DNA of 64,000 nucleotides. Source: Neodiprion pinetum (Eukaryota > Arthropoda > Insecta > Hymenoptera > Diprionidae). The stretch covers positions 12,283,042 through 12,347,041 of the forward strand of contig NC_060238.1 of assembly GCF_021155775.2 (NCBI RefSeq). The letters run 5' to 3'. This document shows, in pieces, positions 1 through 9,824 of this stretch; the stretch's first letter is position 1, and the number at the start of each line of letters is the position of its first letter. Made by a program: the position numbers and the translations under genes. The notes under the pieces were generated by a model, which did no database searches, was not told the DNA's origin, and worked only from the letters and a program-made list of their open reading frames with translations.

Positions 1-1
1 C

Positions 2-2725
2 GCGGGCAGCTACTCAGAATGGCACGATCTCTTCTCGTCGATGGTTCGCGAAAATTCGCAACTTTCAGAAGTGGAAAAGCTGCACCACCTCAAAACCAGT
101 GTGACCGATGAACCGTTACAACTTGTCAACAACATTTCTCTCACCGCAGAAAACTTCCCTCGAGCCTGGGAAACTCTCGTCTCACGGTACGAAAACGAGA
201 GACTTTTGACGGATTCTCATCTCGCGACACTTTTCGCGATTGCTCGTGTCACGAAAAAGTCGTCATCAGAACTGAAGAGCTTGCACAGCAACACTTGCGA
301 AGCTCTTGGCGCGCTCGAACTTCTCGATAGTCCCGAGAAATTAGGGGATCACATCATCGTGCACATGACGATTCGCAAGCTCGACCCAGCATCTCTCGAA
401 GAGTGGGAGAAAAGTGTTAGCGTGAAACTCGAGCCCCCCACGTTTGCGGAGCTCAAGTCGTTTCTCATCGGTCGCATCCACACCCTCGAAGCCGTGGAGC
501 AAGCTCATGCTCATAATCAAATCGCGACGTCGAAACCGCACTCATCGCAAGGAAGATCAAATCTTCAGACGACAAGGTCACATACAGCGCAATCAAAGGA
601 ACAGTCGTGTGCTTGTTGCAAAGGCAACCACTACATCGCGTTCTGTTCGACCTTTCACGACAAATCTCTGGATCAAAGAAGGGAAGTGGTTTCTGCGAAA
701 AAGCTTTGCTTCAATTGTCTTGGTCCACATCAGCAGAAGGACTGTCGATCCAACAAAACGTGTCGCGTGTGCAACGGTCGACATCATTCCTTGCTGCATC
801 GAAACTCTTCCTCAATCTCGACAGCTGCTAACAGCAGCACATCTCAAGGACAGGCTGCAGTAGCGCAACCTGCAGTGCAGAACGCACCGATCTCGAACAG
901 CGCCTGTCAGGTGAGCAACCACTCAGCTCAATCTACAATGATCAAGCGATCTCCAGTTCTTCTCGCCACAGTGCAATTGATCGCCTCGAATCCGGAGACT
1001 GGAGAAAGAATCATCACTCGCGCTCTACTCCATCAAGGATCCGAAAGTTCATTCGTCACGGAGTCGCTAGCGCAACAATTGCGACTACGTCGGCATCAAG
1101 CAACGATACCGATCATTGGCGTCGGAGCTCATCAATCGGCAGTGACTCGCGGCATCGCGACATTGCAACTCCAATCTCGTGCTCACACCTCGTTCTCGTG
1201 TCAGGTGGAGGCACTCGTGCTTCCACGACTCACATCGTATCCACCCTCATTTCGACTTCTCGTCGAAGACTGGCCTCATCTACGAGGACTCAACCTCGCG
1301 GATCCAAGCTTTGCACATCCCAGTCAAATCGACGTAATTCTCGGAGCTGACATCTACAGCAACATCATTGGTCAAGGAGTTCGAAGAGAAGCACCAGGAA
1401 CACCAATCGCGCAAGAAACTCAGTTCGGTTGGGTCCTCTCCGGCTGCGTTTCAGCGGAAGCAGCAAGCCCCTCGTATGGCGCAGTCCAAGGCTTCCAATG
1501 CTCCCTCGATCACGAACTGCTTGATCTCGTGCAGCAGTTTTGGAAGCAGGAAGAAGTGTCGAAATCTTTGGCACCAACTTCCGAAGAAGAGCGTTGTGAG
1601 CAACACTTTCGCGAAACGGTTTCTCGAACTGCGTCCGCTCGTTACGTAGTTCGGCTGCCGCTCAAGGACAATTCAATAGAGCTCGGCAACTCGCGGAATC
1701 CCGCGCATCAAATGCTCCTCCGTTTGGAGAAACGGTTCGGTAGCGACGCGAAACTCAAGGAGGCTTACTCGAGCTTTCTTCGTGAATATCGTGAACTCGG
1801 GCACATGCGTCGCGCTATCAATACACCTGAAGACAATTCCCGCGTGTTTTATCTTCCCCATCACGGTGTAGTTCGCGACAGCAGTTCAACAACAAAGTTG
1901 CGTGTCGTGTTCAACGGGTCTCAAAGAACCAACCTCGGACTCTCTCTCAATGACAATCTTCTCGTCGGTACAAAAGTGCAAACCGACCTCGCGGACGTTC
2001 TATTACGATGGCGACAATATCCAGTCGCGTTCTCATCAGACATCGTCAATATGTACCGACAAATTTTGGTCCACAATGATGACCAAGATTTTCAGCGAAT
2101 CCTCTGGAGGGAAGAACCAGAGCTACCGATTGAAGAATATCAACTGACTACGGTAACGTATGGTCTTGCAAGCGCTCCGTATCTCGCGATCCGTGTTCTT
2201 CATCAACTCGTTCAGGACGAAGGTAAGCAGTATCCCTTCGCGAGCTACGTCATTCTCGAGAACACGTACGTCGACGACATCCTCTCAGGAGCAGAGAACG
2301 TTGATCAAGGTCGCAAGAAAATCAACGAACTCAATCAATTGCTCAAGGCGGGCGGCTTTGAAGTTCAAAAGTGGACTTCAAGCCACCCAGAAACTCTTGT
2401 TGACATTTCTCGAAACCATCAAGAGATCGCGATGCATCTGAATCTCGATCAAAGTCCATTCTTTCGGGCTCTCGGTCTTGCGTGGAGACCAGACATCGAC
2501 GCGTTCGCGTTCTCTCCGCAAATTCATCAAACTTGGGACAATTTCACAAAACGAAAAGTTCTCTCACAAACCGCGCAGCTTTTTGATCCTCTCGGATGGC
2601 TCTCGCCGATCACGATCAGAGCCAAAATCTTTATGCAGGAATTGTGGGCACTTGGTTTCGACTGGGACGAGCCGCTCTCAGCTTCATTGTCCTCGCGATG
2701 GATCGAGTTTCTACAAGATCTTTGA
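2..2725 (+). CDS. BEL/Pao gag-protease-reverse transcriptase (5' partial)
   Basis: Encodes the retrotransposon nucleocapsid, protease and polymerase. Counting from the Met at 41, residues 1-150 resemble the DUF1759 gag domain, and Cys/His knuckles lie near 188-200 and 222-255 (CFNCLGPHQQKDC). The protease segment near residue 326 reads ALLHQGSESSF, so the usual catalytic Asp is His. The reverse transcriptase carries SSDIVNMY and the catalytic YVDD near residue 743. The frame is open upstream of 41 (reading AGSYSEWHDLF), so 41 is not the true start. The frame stops at TGA 2723-2725 and then continues open, so this is one polyprotein with a premature stop. The protease change and the stop suggest a recently inactivated copy. 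Confidence 0.9.
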   Translation, partial: AGSYSEWHDLFSSMVRENSQLSEVEKLHHLKTSVTDEPLQLVNNISLTAENFPRAWETLVSRYENERLLTDSHLATLFAIARVTKKSSSELKSLHSNTCEALGALELLDSPEKLGDHIIVHMTIRKLDPASLEEWEKSVSVKLEPPTFAELKSFLIGRIHTLEAVEQAHAHNQIATSKPHSSQGRSNLQTTRSHTAQSKEQSCACCKGNHYIAFCSTFHDKSLDQRREVVSAKKLCFNCLGPHQQKDCRSNKTCRVCNGRHHSLLHRNSSSISTAANSSTSQGQAAVAQPAVQNAPISNSACQVSNHSAQSTMIKRSPVLLATVQLIASNPETGERIITRALLHQGSESSFVTESLAQQLRLRRHQATIPIIGVGAHQSAVTRGIATLQLQSRAHTSFSCQVEALVLPRLTSYPPSFRLLVEDWPHLRGLNLADPSFAHPSQIDVILGADIYSNIIGQGVRREAPGTPIAQETQFGWVLSGCVSAEAASPSYGAVQGFQCSLDHELLDLVQQFWKQEEVSKSLAPTSEEERCEQHFRETVSRTASARYVVRLPLKDNSIELGNSRNPAHQMLLRLEKRFGSDAKLKEAYSSFLREYRELGHMRRAINTPEDNSRVFYLPHHGVVRDSSSTTKLRVVFNGSQRTNLGLSLNDNLLVGTKVQTDLADVLLRWRQYPVAFSSDIVNMYRQILVHNDDQDFQRILWREEPELPIEEYQLTTVTYGLASAPYLAIRVLHQLVQDEGKQYPFASYVILENTYVDDILSGAENVDQGRKKINELNQLLKAGGFEVQKWTSSHPETLVDISRNHQEIAMHLNLDQSPFFRALGLAWRPDIDAFAFSPQIHQTWDNFTKRKVLSQTAQLFDPLGWLSPITIRAKIFMQELWALGFDWDEPLSASLSSRWIEFLQDL

Positions 2726-4852
2726 GGCATCTCAGCTATCACCATCCCACGATGGATCGGGTTAAGTTCAGCATCTCTCGGGATAAAGATCCACGGTTTC
2801 GCGGACGCCTCTCAAAGTGCATTAGGCGCAGTGATCTACGCGCGAACGTATATCAACACTCACGAAGTGCGCGTTTCACTAGTGTGCGCGAAAACTAAAG
2901 TAGCGCCGCTAAAGAAGGTGACAATTCCTCGTCTCGAACTCTGTGCTGCGAATCTTCTCGTCCGGTTGATATGTCATGTGGAAAAGACTCTTAATTTCGA
3001 AAACACCCCGGTTTATCTGTGGACGGATTCCACAGTCGCGCTCGCGTGGATCAAAAGCCACCCATCGCGGTGGAAGGAATTTGTTCGTAATCGCGTAACG
3101 GAAATCCAAGAGTTCGCGCGCGCTCGTTGGTATCACATCTCGGGTTCTGAAAACCCCGCTGATCTTGCGTCTCGTGGTGCATCTCCGGAGCAACTCCAAA
3201 AATCAGAACTTTGGACCTTCGGACCATCCTGGCTCTCTAAGCCTTCTGTCAATTGGCCATCCTTATTTCCGCGACCGGAAGAAAACATTCATCTCGAGGA
3301 AAGAAAAGGGCTGTCGACGCACATCGCAACAGCTAAGCCGCTACAAATCTGGGATCTCGTCGATCGCTACTCAAAACTATCGACTCTCCTCAAAGTCACA
3401 TCATTGTGTAAACGCGCAGCAAATCGGTTCCTCGCGAAGACGACATCGAATCGCGTAAACACGTCTATCACTGTCGGACCGATCTCTACTCTCGAATTGA
3501 GCGACGCCCAACTATTTTGGACCAAGGTGACCCAGCAGGCGTACTTTGCAGAAGAAATTCGCCAAATCGAGACAAGCTCAAGTCTCACTCGAAGTCATCC
3601 ACTATCGCGACTCACGCCGTTCATCGATTCGAACGGATTCCTCAGAATCGGTGGTCGACTGAATCACTCATTGCTTTCGTATGACGAAAAGCACCCGTTC
3701 ATCTTGCCTCGCGAATCATCGTTCTCCACATTGATCATCGATCATCATGATCGGTTGACGCTCCACGGAGGTCCGCAACTCACTCTCGCTACAATCCGAC
3801 AGCGGTACTGGATCCTGGGAGGAAGAGTACCGATCCGCATGTTCATACATCGTTGCGTTCCTTGTGCGCGTCATCGCGCCACCCTCAGCAGCCAACAGAT
3901 GGGCCAACTCCCTCAGTCTCGAGTCACGCAATCAAGGCCGTTTCTTCACTCTGGCGTTGACTACGCTGGTCCATTCTCGATTCGAGCCTCCCGCGGAAGA
4001 GAAGCGAAATCATGCAAGGGATATATCATTATCTTCATCTGCTTCACGACCTCGGCTGTGCATCCCGAGCTAGTTTCGGACTACACGACGAAAGCATTCA
4101 TCGCGGCGTACAAACGCTTCACATCTCGACGAGGAATTTGTGCCTCAATCGCAAGCGATTGTGGAACGAATCTCGTCGGCGCAGACTCAGAACTTCGCCG
4201 TCTTCTCGCTGCATCGTCAAAGGAGTTCTCAGAAATCGCAAACATCCTCGCATCACACGGAACCCAGTGGCGGTTCAATCCTCCCTTCGCGCCTCATTTC
4301 GGTGGAAAATGGGAAGCTGGAGTGAAATCAGTCAAATTTCACCTCAAACGAGTCATCGGAGAAGCTACTCAAACGTTCGAGCAATTCGCGACGTTCCTCA
4401 CGCAAGTAGAAGCCACGCTTAATTCTCGACCTCTTTGCGCTATCTCGGACGATCCACGGGATCCAAGTGCCTTGACTCCAGGACACTTTCTCGTCGGCTC
4501 AGCATTGAACACAATTCCTGAGCCGTCACTCATCGAGGTGCCAGTTCAACGGCTATCGCATTGGCAACACTCGCGTCAAATGCTGGAGCATTTTTGGAAA
4601 CGGTGGAGTACGGAGTATCTTCAGTCCTTCCAAAACCTCTCGAAATGGCAGACTCATCACGGAAACATCAAAATCGGATCCATCGTTCTCGTAAAGAACG
4701 AAAATCTACCTTCATCTGTGTGGCCCCTCGCGAAAGTGATCGAAGTGCATCCGGGAACCGACGGTCTCGTTCGCGTTGTGACCGTTAAAACGAAATCCTC
4801 TGTGTTAAAACGTCCAATCGTAAAATTGTGTGTGCTTCCAGTGTCCTCTTAA
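2726..4852 (+). CDS. BEL/Pao RNase H and integrase part of pol
   Basis: This continues the preceding frame after the TGA; the first Met is at 2831, but homology begins immediately after the stop. RNase H is recognisable from HGFADASQSALGAV, PRLELCAA and WTDSTVALAW. The integrase follows, with an H2C2-type zinc-binding region (HHDRLTLHGG, then CVPCARH) and a core with VDYAGPF, IASDCGTN and FGGKWEAG, which supply the D-D-E triad. The C-terminus (LSHWQHSRQMLEHFWKRW) matches the DUF5641 domain typical of BEL/Pao integrases. Integrase inserts the cDNA into the genome. No further stop or frameshift is seen, so this half looks recently active. Confidence 0.88.
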   Translation, partial: GISAITIPRWIGLSSASLGIKIHGFADASQSALGAVIYARTYINTHEVRVSLVCAKTKVAPLKKVTIPRLELCAANLLVRLICHVEKTLNFENTPVYLWTDSTVALAWIKSHPSRWKEFVRNRVTEIQEFARARWYHISGSENPADLASRGASPEQLQKSELWTFGPSWLSKPSVNWPSLFPRPEENIHLEERKGLSTHIATAKPLQIWDLVDRYSKLSTLLKVTSLCKRAANRFLAKTTSNRVNTSITVGPISTLELSDAQLFWTKVTQQAYFAEEIRQIETSSSLTRSHPLSRLTPFIDSNGFLRIGGRLNHSLLSYDEKHPFILPRESSFSTLIIDHHDRLTLHGGPQLTLATIRQRYWILGGRVPIRMFIHRCVPCARHRATLSSQQMGQLPQSRVTQSRPFLHSGVDYAGPFSIRASRGREAKSCKGYIIIFICFTTSAVHPELVSDYTTKAFIAAYKRFTSRRGICASIASDCGTNLVGADSELRRLLAASSKEFSEIANILASHGTQWRFNPPFAPHFGGKWEAGVKSVKFHLKRVIGEATQTFEQFATFLTQVEATLNSRPLCAISDDPRDPSALTPGHFLVGSALNTIPEPSLIEVPVQRLSHWQHSRQMLEHFWKRWSTEYLQSFQNLSKWQTHHGNIKIGSIVLVKNENLPSSVWPLAKVIEVHPGTDGLVRVVTVKTKSSVLKRPIVKLCVLPVSS

Positions 4853-4938
4853 GACAATTATTGACTCTAAGAATAAATAACGCACGGTGGGCGGCATAAT
4901 CTAATTTCGCGATCGTTACCGATAGCGAAGCGGGCGGT

Positions 4939-5320
4939 ATGTTTCGGCAAGGTATCGAATAGTTAAATGTGTGTCTCGCGACACTCAAAATCGTCCTCGC
5001 ACATGTACGCACACTCGCGTGCAATGTTTACTTGCCGTCTCTGCGTCAAATCTCGCCGCTTGCCCGTGTCGCGACTCAAAACCCATCAGCTGTATCTCAT
5101 GTATTGTCTACTATCTCGAAATCATGTATGTGTATAATTATAATCTATGTGTTCTCTCGCTCTGTAAAATCATCACTCTCTGTAACGTTCTCTTGCGATA
5201 CGGTTTGTATCGCCTCATCGAAACCAATAAAATTCTCAATTATCGGTATTCATCATCTCTCCCCATCTCAACAACACTTTCGTTTCATTTACACTTGTTC
5301 TCATCATTAATTCGCGGATC
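4939..5320 (+). repeat. Putative 3' LTR of the BEL/Pao element
   Basis: A purine/G-rich tract (aagcgggcgg) precedes a TGTTTCGG start at 4939, and an AATAAA signal lies at 5226-5231. Both ends are inferred: without the 5' LTR or a target duplication the limits cannot be proved. Confidence 0.4.
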
Positions 5321-5360
5321 CCACGTCGATGATCCATATCTTTTTACCTTCTCTCTAAAC

Positions 5361-5522
5361 ATGGGCAACGTACAGGTTCAAACAGTTGAAACTAACTCAA
5401 CAAGGCAGGTCTGTCGATTTTGTCCACGTCAAAAAAATAATTATTCAAAAAAATCTTGCTCTGTTTGTGGGTTGACTATTTGCCTCAAACATACTACTCT
5501 TCTCTGTCCACAATGTCCCTGA
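5361..5522 (+). pseudogene. piggyBac-like transposase C-terminal zinc-finger fragment
   Basis: Fifty-three codons end in a cysteine-rich module: CRFC, then CSVC, CLKH and CPQC. This C2-C2-CH-C2 spacing matches the C-terminal RING-like domain that lets piggyBac transposases bind the transposon ends. No DDD catalytic domain is found upstream, because the BEL element lies there. I read it as the surviving tail of a piggyBac element cut by the BEL insertion or by deletion. Another zinc-finger protein is possible. Confidence 0.55.
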
Positions 5523-6150
5523 CTTTTGATGATGGTGACTTATTAGTGTTGATAAGAACTATATGACATACATTATCTATTTGTTTCAAAAATTTCACAA
5601 ATGTGTTACCTATTTTTATAATTCCCACCCAGTGTTTATTATTATACTTTTATGACTAGTCCATGTAAACGTGATTTTAATGTAACAATTGCTAGTCTAC
5701 TACCAAATTAATAATTTATTTAATAATTTTAATTCATTTTAGTAATTTGTAAGTCTTACAAAGACATTTACGTACTAAGATTTAATTTTTGTGCAATTTA
5801 TTACTTAAGAGGACTGTTAATCTTGAAAAATGAAATAACTACTACTTTTAATTTCAAGTAACACAATAAAATGATGATTATTAATAATATTTGTTTCTAT
5901 TATTTTTTTTTTAATTGATATTACTATAATAATAAATTTGAGCAATTATTTTACCTTAAAAAACATTGAAAATTATAAATAAATGATATTTTCTTAAGAA
6001 AGCTGTATTCAAAATATACTGAGCGCATGCGCAGAAGCCATGAGATTTTTTCTCATGGCCAGAGTAAATAATGGCAGTCAAAACACCTATGTCCTGAAGG
6101 GTTGAAGCGAACAAGTCCAAGCCTGCATACCCCGAACCATATTAGCGTGG
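5523..6150. other. AT-rich non-coding stretch
   Basis: No open frame or family is recognised. The stretch is very AT-rich up to about 6000. A palindromic GCGCATGCGC lies near 6026, followed by an inverted catgag/ctcatg pair around 6038-6058. Confidence 0.5.
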
Positions 6151-6159
6151 GATATGCAA

Positions 6160-6430
6160 CGAGAAGAAAATCGGCCAACGAAAAGCTGGTAGTACGCAGT
6201 GTTTGGCGTGAGAAAAATCTTGTCTTGCCAACTCTTGATCGGATGGTATGTGCACATGCAGTTTTTGAGTTTTAGGACTCGTTAATCAGCGTGAGGCTTG
6301 TGATGGGAAAAATCGGTCAACTAAAAGCAAATAGCGAGCAGTGTTTGGCGCGATAATGTGCACATACAGTTTTCGAGTTTTATGAGTCGTTAATCAGCGT
6401 GTGATGGGAAAAATCAATGAACGAAAAGCA
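6160..6430 (+). repeat. Imperfect direct repeats upstream of a TATA box
   Basis: Two units, with the start of a third, share in order an 'aaaatcggycaac' segment, 'gcagtgtttggcg', 'tgtgcacat.cagttt', a 'gagtttta' segment and 'cgttaatcagcgtg', then 'tgatggga'. The units begin near 6167, 6307 and 6410. They sit about 150 bp before the TATA box at 6570 and may be regulatory. Confidence 0.65.
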
Positions 6431-6569
6431 GGTGAGCTCTTGAGAAAATTTTCTCCTAGCCTATACTGCCCCCGCGTAACTTTTTTGTCTGTATGTCACG
6501 TGGTGCATGCTCTACAAATGATTGGCCGGCTGGTTTTTGTTCGGTGAAGGGTGGGTGCGACTCCTTTAG

Positions 6570-6576
6570 TATAAAT
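6570..6576 (+). promoter_or_regulatory. TATA box for the acidic-protein gene
   Basis: A TATAAAT sequence lies in a non-AT-rich context, downstream of the direct repeats and about 250 bp before the first Met of the acidic frame at 6824. The assignment is inferred. Confidence 0.4.
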
Positions 6577-6823
6577 TTTAACAGCGGTTTGAAACTTCTC
6601 CAGTGATTTTGAAAATCCTTCGTGTGATAACAAGCGTTTTTGATAAAGTGAGTTATGAAAAAAAAAAAAAAAAACGGTGTTCATTTGAAAAATCTTTAGA
6701 CTTCGACGAGTTAATATTTTTTGTGAGTACTTTATAGAATACACATATATACGTATATGGCGCCGAGCCAATCCTCTTACGATACTGTGAATGTTGATTT
6801 GAATTCTGTAATGATTATCGCAT

Positions 6824-7405
6824 TTGATTAATATGTTGACAAAGTTTTTCGATTTGTTTCAACTTTTCTGTATTCCCTATCACCATATCCATAAAAATTC
6901 TGGAAAAATTTTAAAATCGTATCAAAAAAAAAAAAAAATTATTGGATGGAAAAGAGGACCGTCAGACTCCCCACCCAATTCACCACCACGATCGCCAACT
7001 TATAAGCGGGTGTGCAGAGAGGTGGCTTACGATGAGGAGGAGGATGATGATGAAATGATCGATAGTGATGCCGATACGTAGATTACCCACACCGAACCAT
7101 GTATTGACAACAGTGCTGGTGATGATGATCACGAGTTTCAGCAAAATTTGACTGGCGAGCATCATCATCTAGAATCATCACCATCACCGACTGATGTGGA
7201 GAATGAGGAGGAGGGGAATGACGACGATGTTGATGAGGAGCGGGTGGAGTTTGCTGATGATTTCGACGGTTGCGAAGATGTACACGTCAGATTCAGATTG
7301 CTTCTTGATGAGATTAATCAAATCCATCAAATGCTGGTAGACATCGATAGAGCTGACGATGATGGCTATTATTCGGACGAGGATTGGTGTGTAGCACCAA
7401 ATTAA
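6824..7405 (+). pseudogene. Acidic hypothetical protein with one in-frame stop
   Basis: The family is not recognised. One frame runs from 6824 to 7405, with a single TAG at 7079-7081. It has a basic, proline-rich part (KRGPSDSPPNSPPRSPTYKR) followed by acidic runs (DEEEDDDEMIDSDAD; EEEGNDDDVDEERVEF). The C-terminus contains a less biased segment, HVRFRLLLDEINQIHQMLVD, with heptad-like leucines. Poly-A tracts at 6658 and 6925 could have caused slippage upstream. It is read towards two minus-strand genes, and all three look like parts of one decayed unit. Confidence 0.5.
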
Positions 7406-7487
7406 AATAAAATTTTAGTATCTTCCATACTGTCATCGTATCCGTCATTTTGAATACGTGGAAACATTTCTGGGTTGAAGATTTATC

Positions 7488-7712
7488 ATGTATATAAATG
7501 GTGAGTGCAGCAGCATCAACTTTTCATTTTGGTTTGCTCTTTTTACAGATTTTTCATCACGAATCAATTTCGAAAAAATTGCATCTGATTCCCATCACGA
7601 GTATGATTCAAGTGATGATGATGATGGTGATGAGTGGGTAATCGTTGATTGGGGTGAGGATGAAGAGGCTGAGGCAGAGATAGTTATGGGCTTTTCCGAA
7701 GCAACACGCTAG
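7488..7712 (+). pseudogene. Acidic hypothetical fragment, possible second exon
   Basis: An open frame of 74 codons is rich in Asp/Glu (HHEYDSSDDDDGDEW; WGEDEEAEAE). It follows a pyrimidine-rich 'gctctttttacag' near 7540 that resembles a splice acceptor, so it may be a distal exon of the acidic gene just upstream. A further acidic stretch in another frame ends at 7961 (near 7860-7961, with long GAT runs). No domain is recognised. Confidence 0.35.
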
Positions 7713-8030
7713 TTCTCGTCGCAGGAGTTTCGGGAACTCGTTGAGGACGCGCGAGCTGCTCGAGTGAGGCCAAACGGCTAACATCATATAAATTACGGGG
7801 ATATATGTGAAGAAATAATTATTGAAAAATGGGCGAATGAAACTATCGTAATAATTATAGATGCCGAAAATAGCGATGATGATGATAATGACGATGATGA
7901 TGATGTTGATGTTAGCGAACAGGATAACGATAATGATTTTATGGATTATTTTGAGAAATAAACCACGCTAAATCTATTATTATTGTGGTCAATATTGTCC
8001 ATATTATCTATACACACGATTGCAACCTAG

Positions 8031-8851
8031 TCAGTCTTTAATTAGAGGATTCGGTTCATCCACCATATCGCCATCGGGTTCTGGTGTGTAATGTATGCTA
8101 CATCTGCGGAAACTTGCGATGACGTAGTCCATTTTCATATTCTCTGGTAGTTCATCCCACGCATCATTGATGGAGTTTGATGCGAATGAGTGAATGAATT
8201 CTTTTGGTGAACAAGCTATATCCTCGGACATCATTACCTTGAAACTGTCCAATTCTTTGTACAGACGGAAGGATTTCTCGAGGGAGCTGGTACACTCCTT
8301 CGAATACCAACTCCTGAGTCGCTGCACATTTTCAAGGCGCAGTTGTATGCCGGGATGTATCCAGAGTTGTCATTATACCAAACTGAGCCTGGCACTGCTG
8401 CTTGCTGGAGGTTATTCACTGGAGAGTATCCATGGTTCAAGTCATGTCACGGTGCCGCTTCCATATACCGCAATTTTTCCATTGGAGGGGGTATGATATG
8501 CAAATCTTCCATAATAATAACCCTCGTTGTAGCATCGACGATCTCCGTCAGCCATGCTTTCTTCTCCGCCCCTTTGACGTATACGTAACACGTATTTCCA
8601 ACCATTTTTCTCACATTCTTCGTCACATCCTCGTAAGATTTGTTGCCCGCATTCTATGATATTCCGTGGTGATTGTGTGTCAACCATACATTGGTCGCTC
8701 TACATTAATGTGGTGAGCTTGCCAAATAATAGGACCGCTTGAAAATGATGTAATCGAGACCCGACCCGTTTACATTCATGACTGCGACTTCCTTGGGTAC
8801 AAACTTCATGTTATGACCAATAAAACATTGTACGTCTAGGATCATCGCCAT
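8031..8851 (-). pseudogene. Broken RNase H-like or exonuclease-like protein of arthropod mobile elements
   Basis: The start codon is at 8851-8849 and the frame opens with MAMILDVQCFIGHNMKFVPK. It resembles a conserved arthropod protein family, seen in many insect genomes as uncharacterised proteins, with an aspartate-led 'D.Q.F.....F.PKE.A' start, a central VYVKGAEKKAWL and a C-terminal CALK..QRLRSWY followed by a variable tail. The reading frame is split by stops and shifts near 8705, 8440 and 8330. The nuclease-like role is inferred from the overall pattern only. It lies downstream of the small gene at 9004-9300 and is probably co-transcribed with it. Confidence 0.5.
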
Positions 8852-9003
8852 GTCGAGGAGTGGGAATGTTGCGCTCGAATGTACTGACGGATGGTATGTG
8901 GAAGACTGACTATTCCATCTCCAGCACACCCGCTTTTATCCCCTCGTGGATGAATTTTGTGGAAGTAGAGGGCGATTGCATAGTTTATTTATGGCAGATA
9001 ACT

Positions 9004-9300
9004 TCATGTGAATTCAAACTTGTTGAATTCTCCACCAAGGTATTTCATTTGCAGACGATTTTCCCTGGCCATGTTACACATTTCAGTCAGCTGACTGGAA
9101 TCTTCTTGTAGAACTCTTACGATTCTCGGTGGTAAAAAGACGTATTCTCAATCGATCATCGCCAGAACACGTGCCCCGAATTTTGTTTTGACCAGTCGTA
9201 ACCCGATGAAGTCATTCACTTCCCCAATTTCGAGTTCCGACATCTTCTTGGTTGGCCGATTCTCCAGGCGGCTGACGTGGTTAACTTTTGCTAGATCCAT
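9004..9300 (-). pseudogene. Small conserved 'VFLPPR' protein with an in-frame TGA
   Basis: About 98 codons start MDLAKVNHVSRLE and contain LVKTKFGARVLAMI, VFLPPRIVRVL and YLGGEFNKFEF. This matches a short protein repeatedly found in insect genomes, with a likely OB-like beta fold (constant KYG.R and FLP.R positions) that suggests single-stranded nucleic-acid binding; that role is inferred. One in-frame TGA falls just after MID, near 9148. A TATA box lies 86 bp upstream on the same strand. Confidence 0.5.
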
Positions 9301-9385
9301 CGCGTTTCGAGGTTATTTCACAAGCGAGAACAGTTCACAATGAGAATACGATGAGAACAGAGTGACGATTACGATAGGCGTACGC

Positions 9386-9393
9386 TTTATATA
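9386..9393 (-). promoter_or_regulatory. TATA box for the minus-strand gene pair
   Basis: TATATAAA on the minus strand lies 86 bp before the ATG at 9300. A CCAAT-type sequence (ccaatgg) is about 30 bp further upstream, near 9420. The spacing fits a normal RNA polymerase II promoter. Confidence 0.5.
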
Positions 9394-9636
9394 CCACCCA
9401 CCCCCACTACAATTTTCCATTGGACAAGTCTCGACACGCATATTGTGCGAAGAATTTTTATGGGACCACCCCCTTTGCCCCAGATTGATTTCAGTACATC
9501 TTCACCAGCAAAGTTCATTGTCGGCACAATCTTAAAGAGCAACTTCACGGAATTTTTTCAATAGATCTAGCGGGTTTCTACCCTATCCGATTTATGTGCG
9601 GCTTTCCGGCGCCATACAAGTCTCGACAGGAATTAT

Positions 9637-9639
<3 letters not shown>

Positions 9640-9710
<71 letters not shown>
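9640..9710. repeat. (GT)n microsatellite
   Basis: About 35 uninterrupted TG units. Confidence 0.97.
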
Positions 9711-9712
<2 letters not shown>

Positions 9713-9771
9713 AGTGTGTCAAATCCTATGAAAATAGCCATCTTGCGGCAAACCGCGAAAATGATCAACGA

Positions 9772-9823
9772 GGGGGGGGGGGGGGGGGGGTAGCGCCACG
9801 GATTGAGGGGGGGGGGGGGGGGG
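9772..9823. repeat. Two long G-runs
   Basis: Runs of 19 and 17 G residues (9772-9790, 9807-9823) are separated by 16 bases and followed by GC-rich sequence. They could form a G-quadruplex, but may also be inflated by sequencing or assembly. Confidence 0.9.
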
Positions 9824-9824
9824 C

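Larger units (their letters stand above)
1..5320 (+). mobile_element. BEL/Pao LTR retrotransposon, 5' end outside window
   Basis: The domain order DUF1759-type gag, CCHC knuckles, aspartic protease, reverse transcriptase, RNase H, integrase and C-terminal DUF5641-like domain is that of BEL/Pao elements. The reading frame is already open at base 2, so the 5' LTR and start of gag lie before the window. The coding region is interrupted only by a TGA at 2723-2725. The right end is inferred from a putative 3' LTR and is approximate, because the partner LTR cannot be seen. Confidence 0.85.

Noticed and set aside
2723..2831. Programmed readthrough at the BEL TGA
   Set aside because: BEL/Pao elements normally have a single uninterrupted frame, and this copy also has a damaged protease active site, so mutation is simpler.
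9596..9793. Open frame over the GT microsatellite
   Set aside because: Valine-cysteine repeats are a trivial translation of (GT)n and the product ends in poly-Gly from a G-run.
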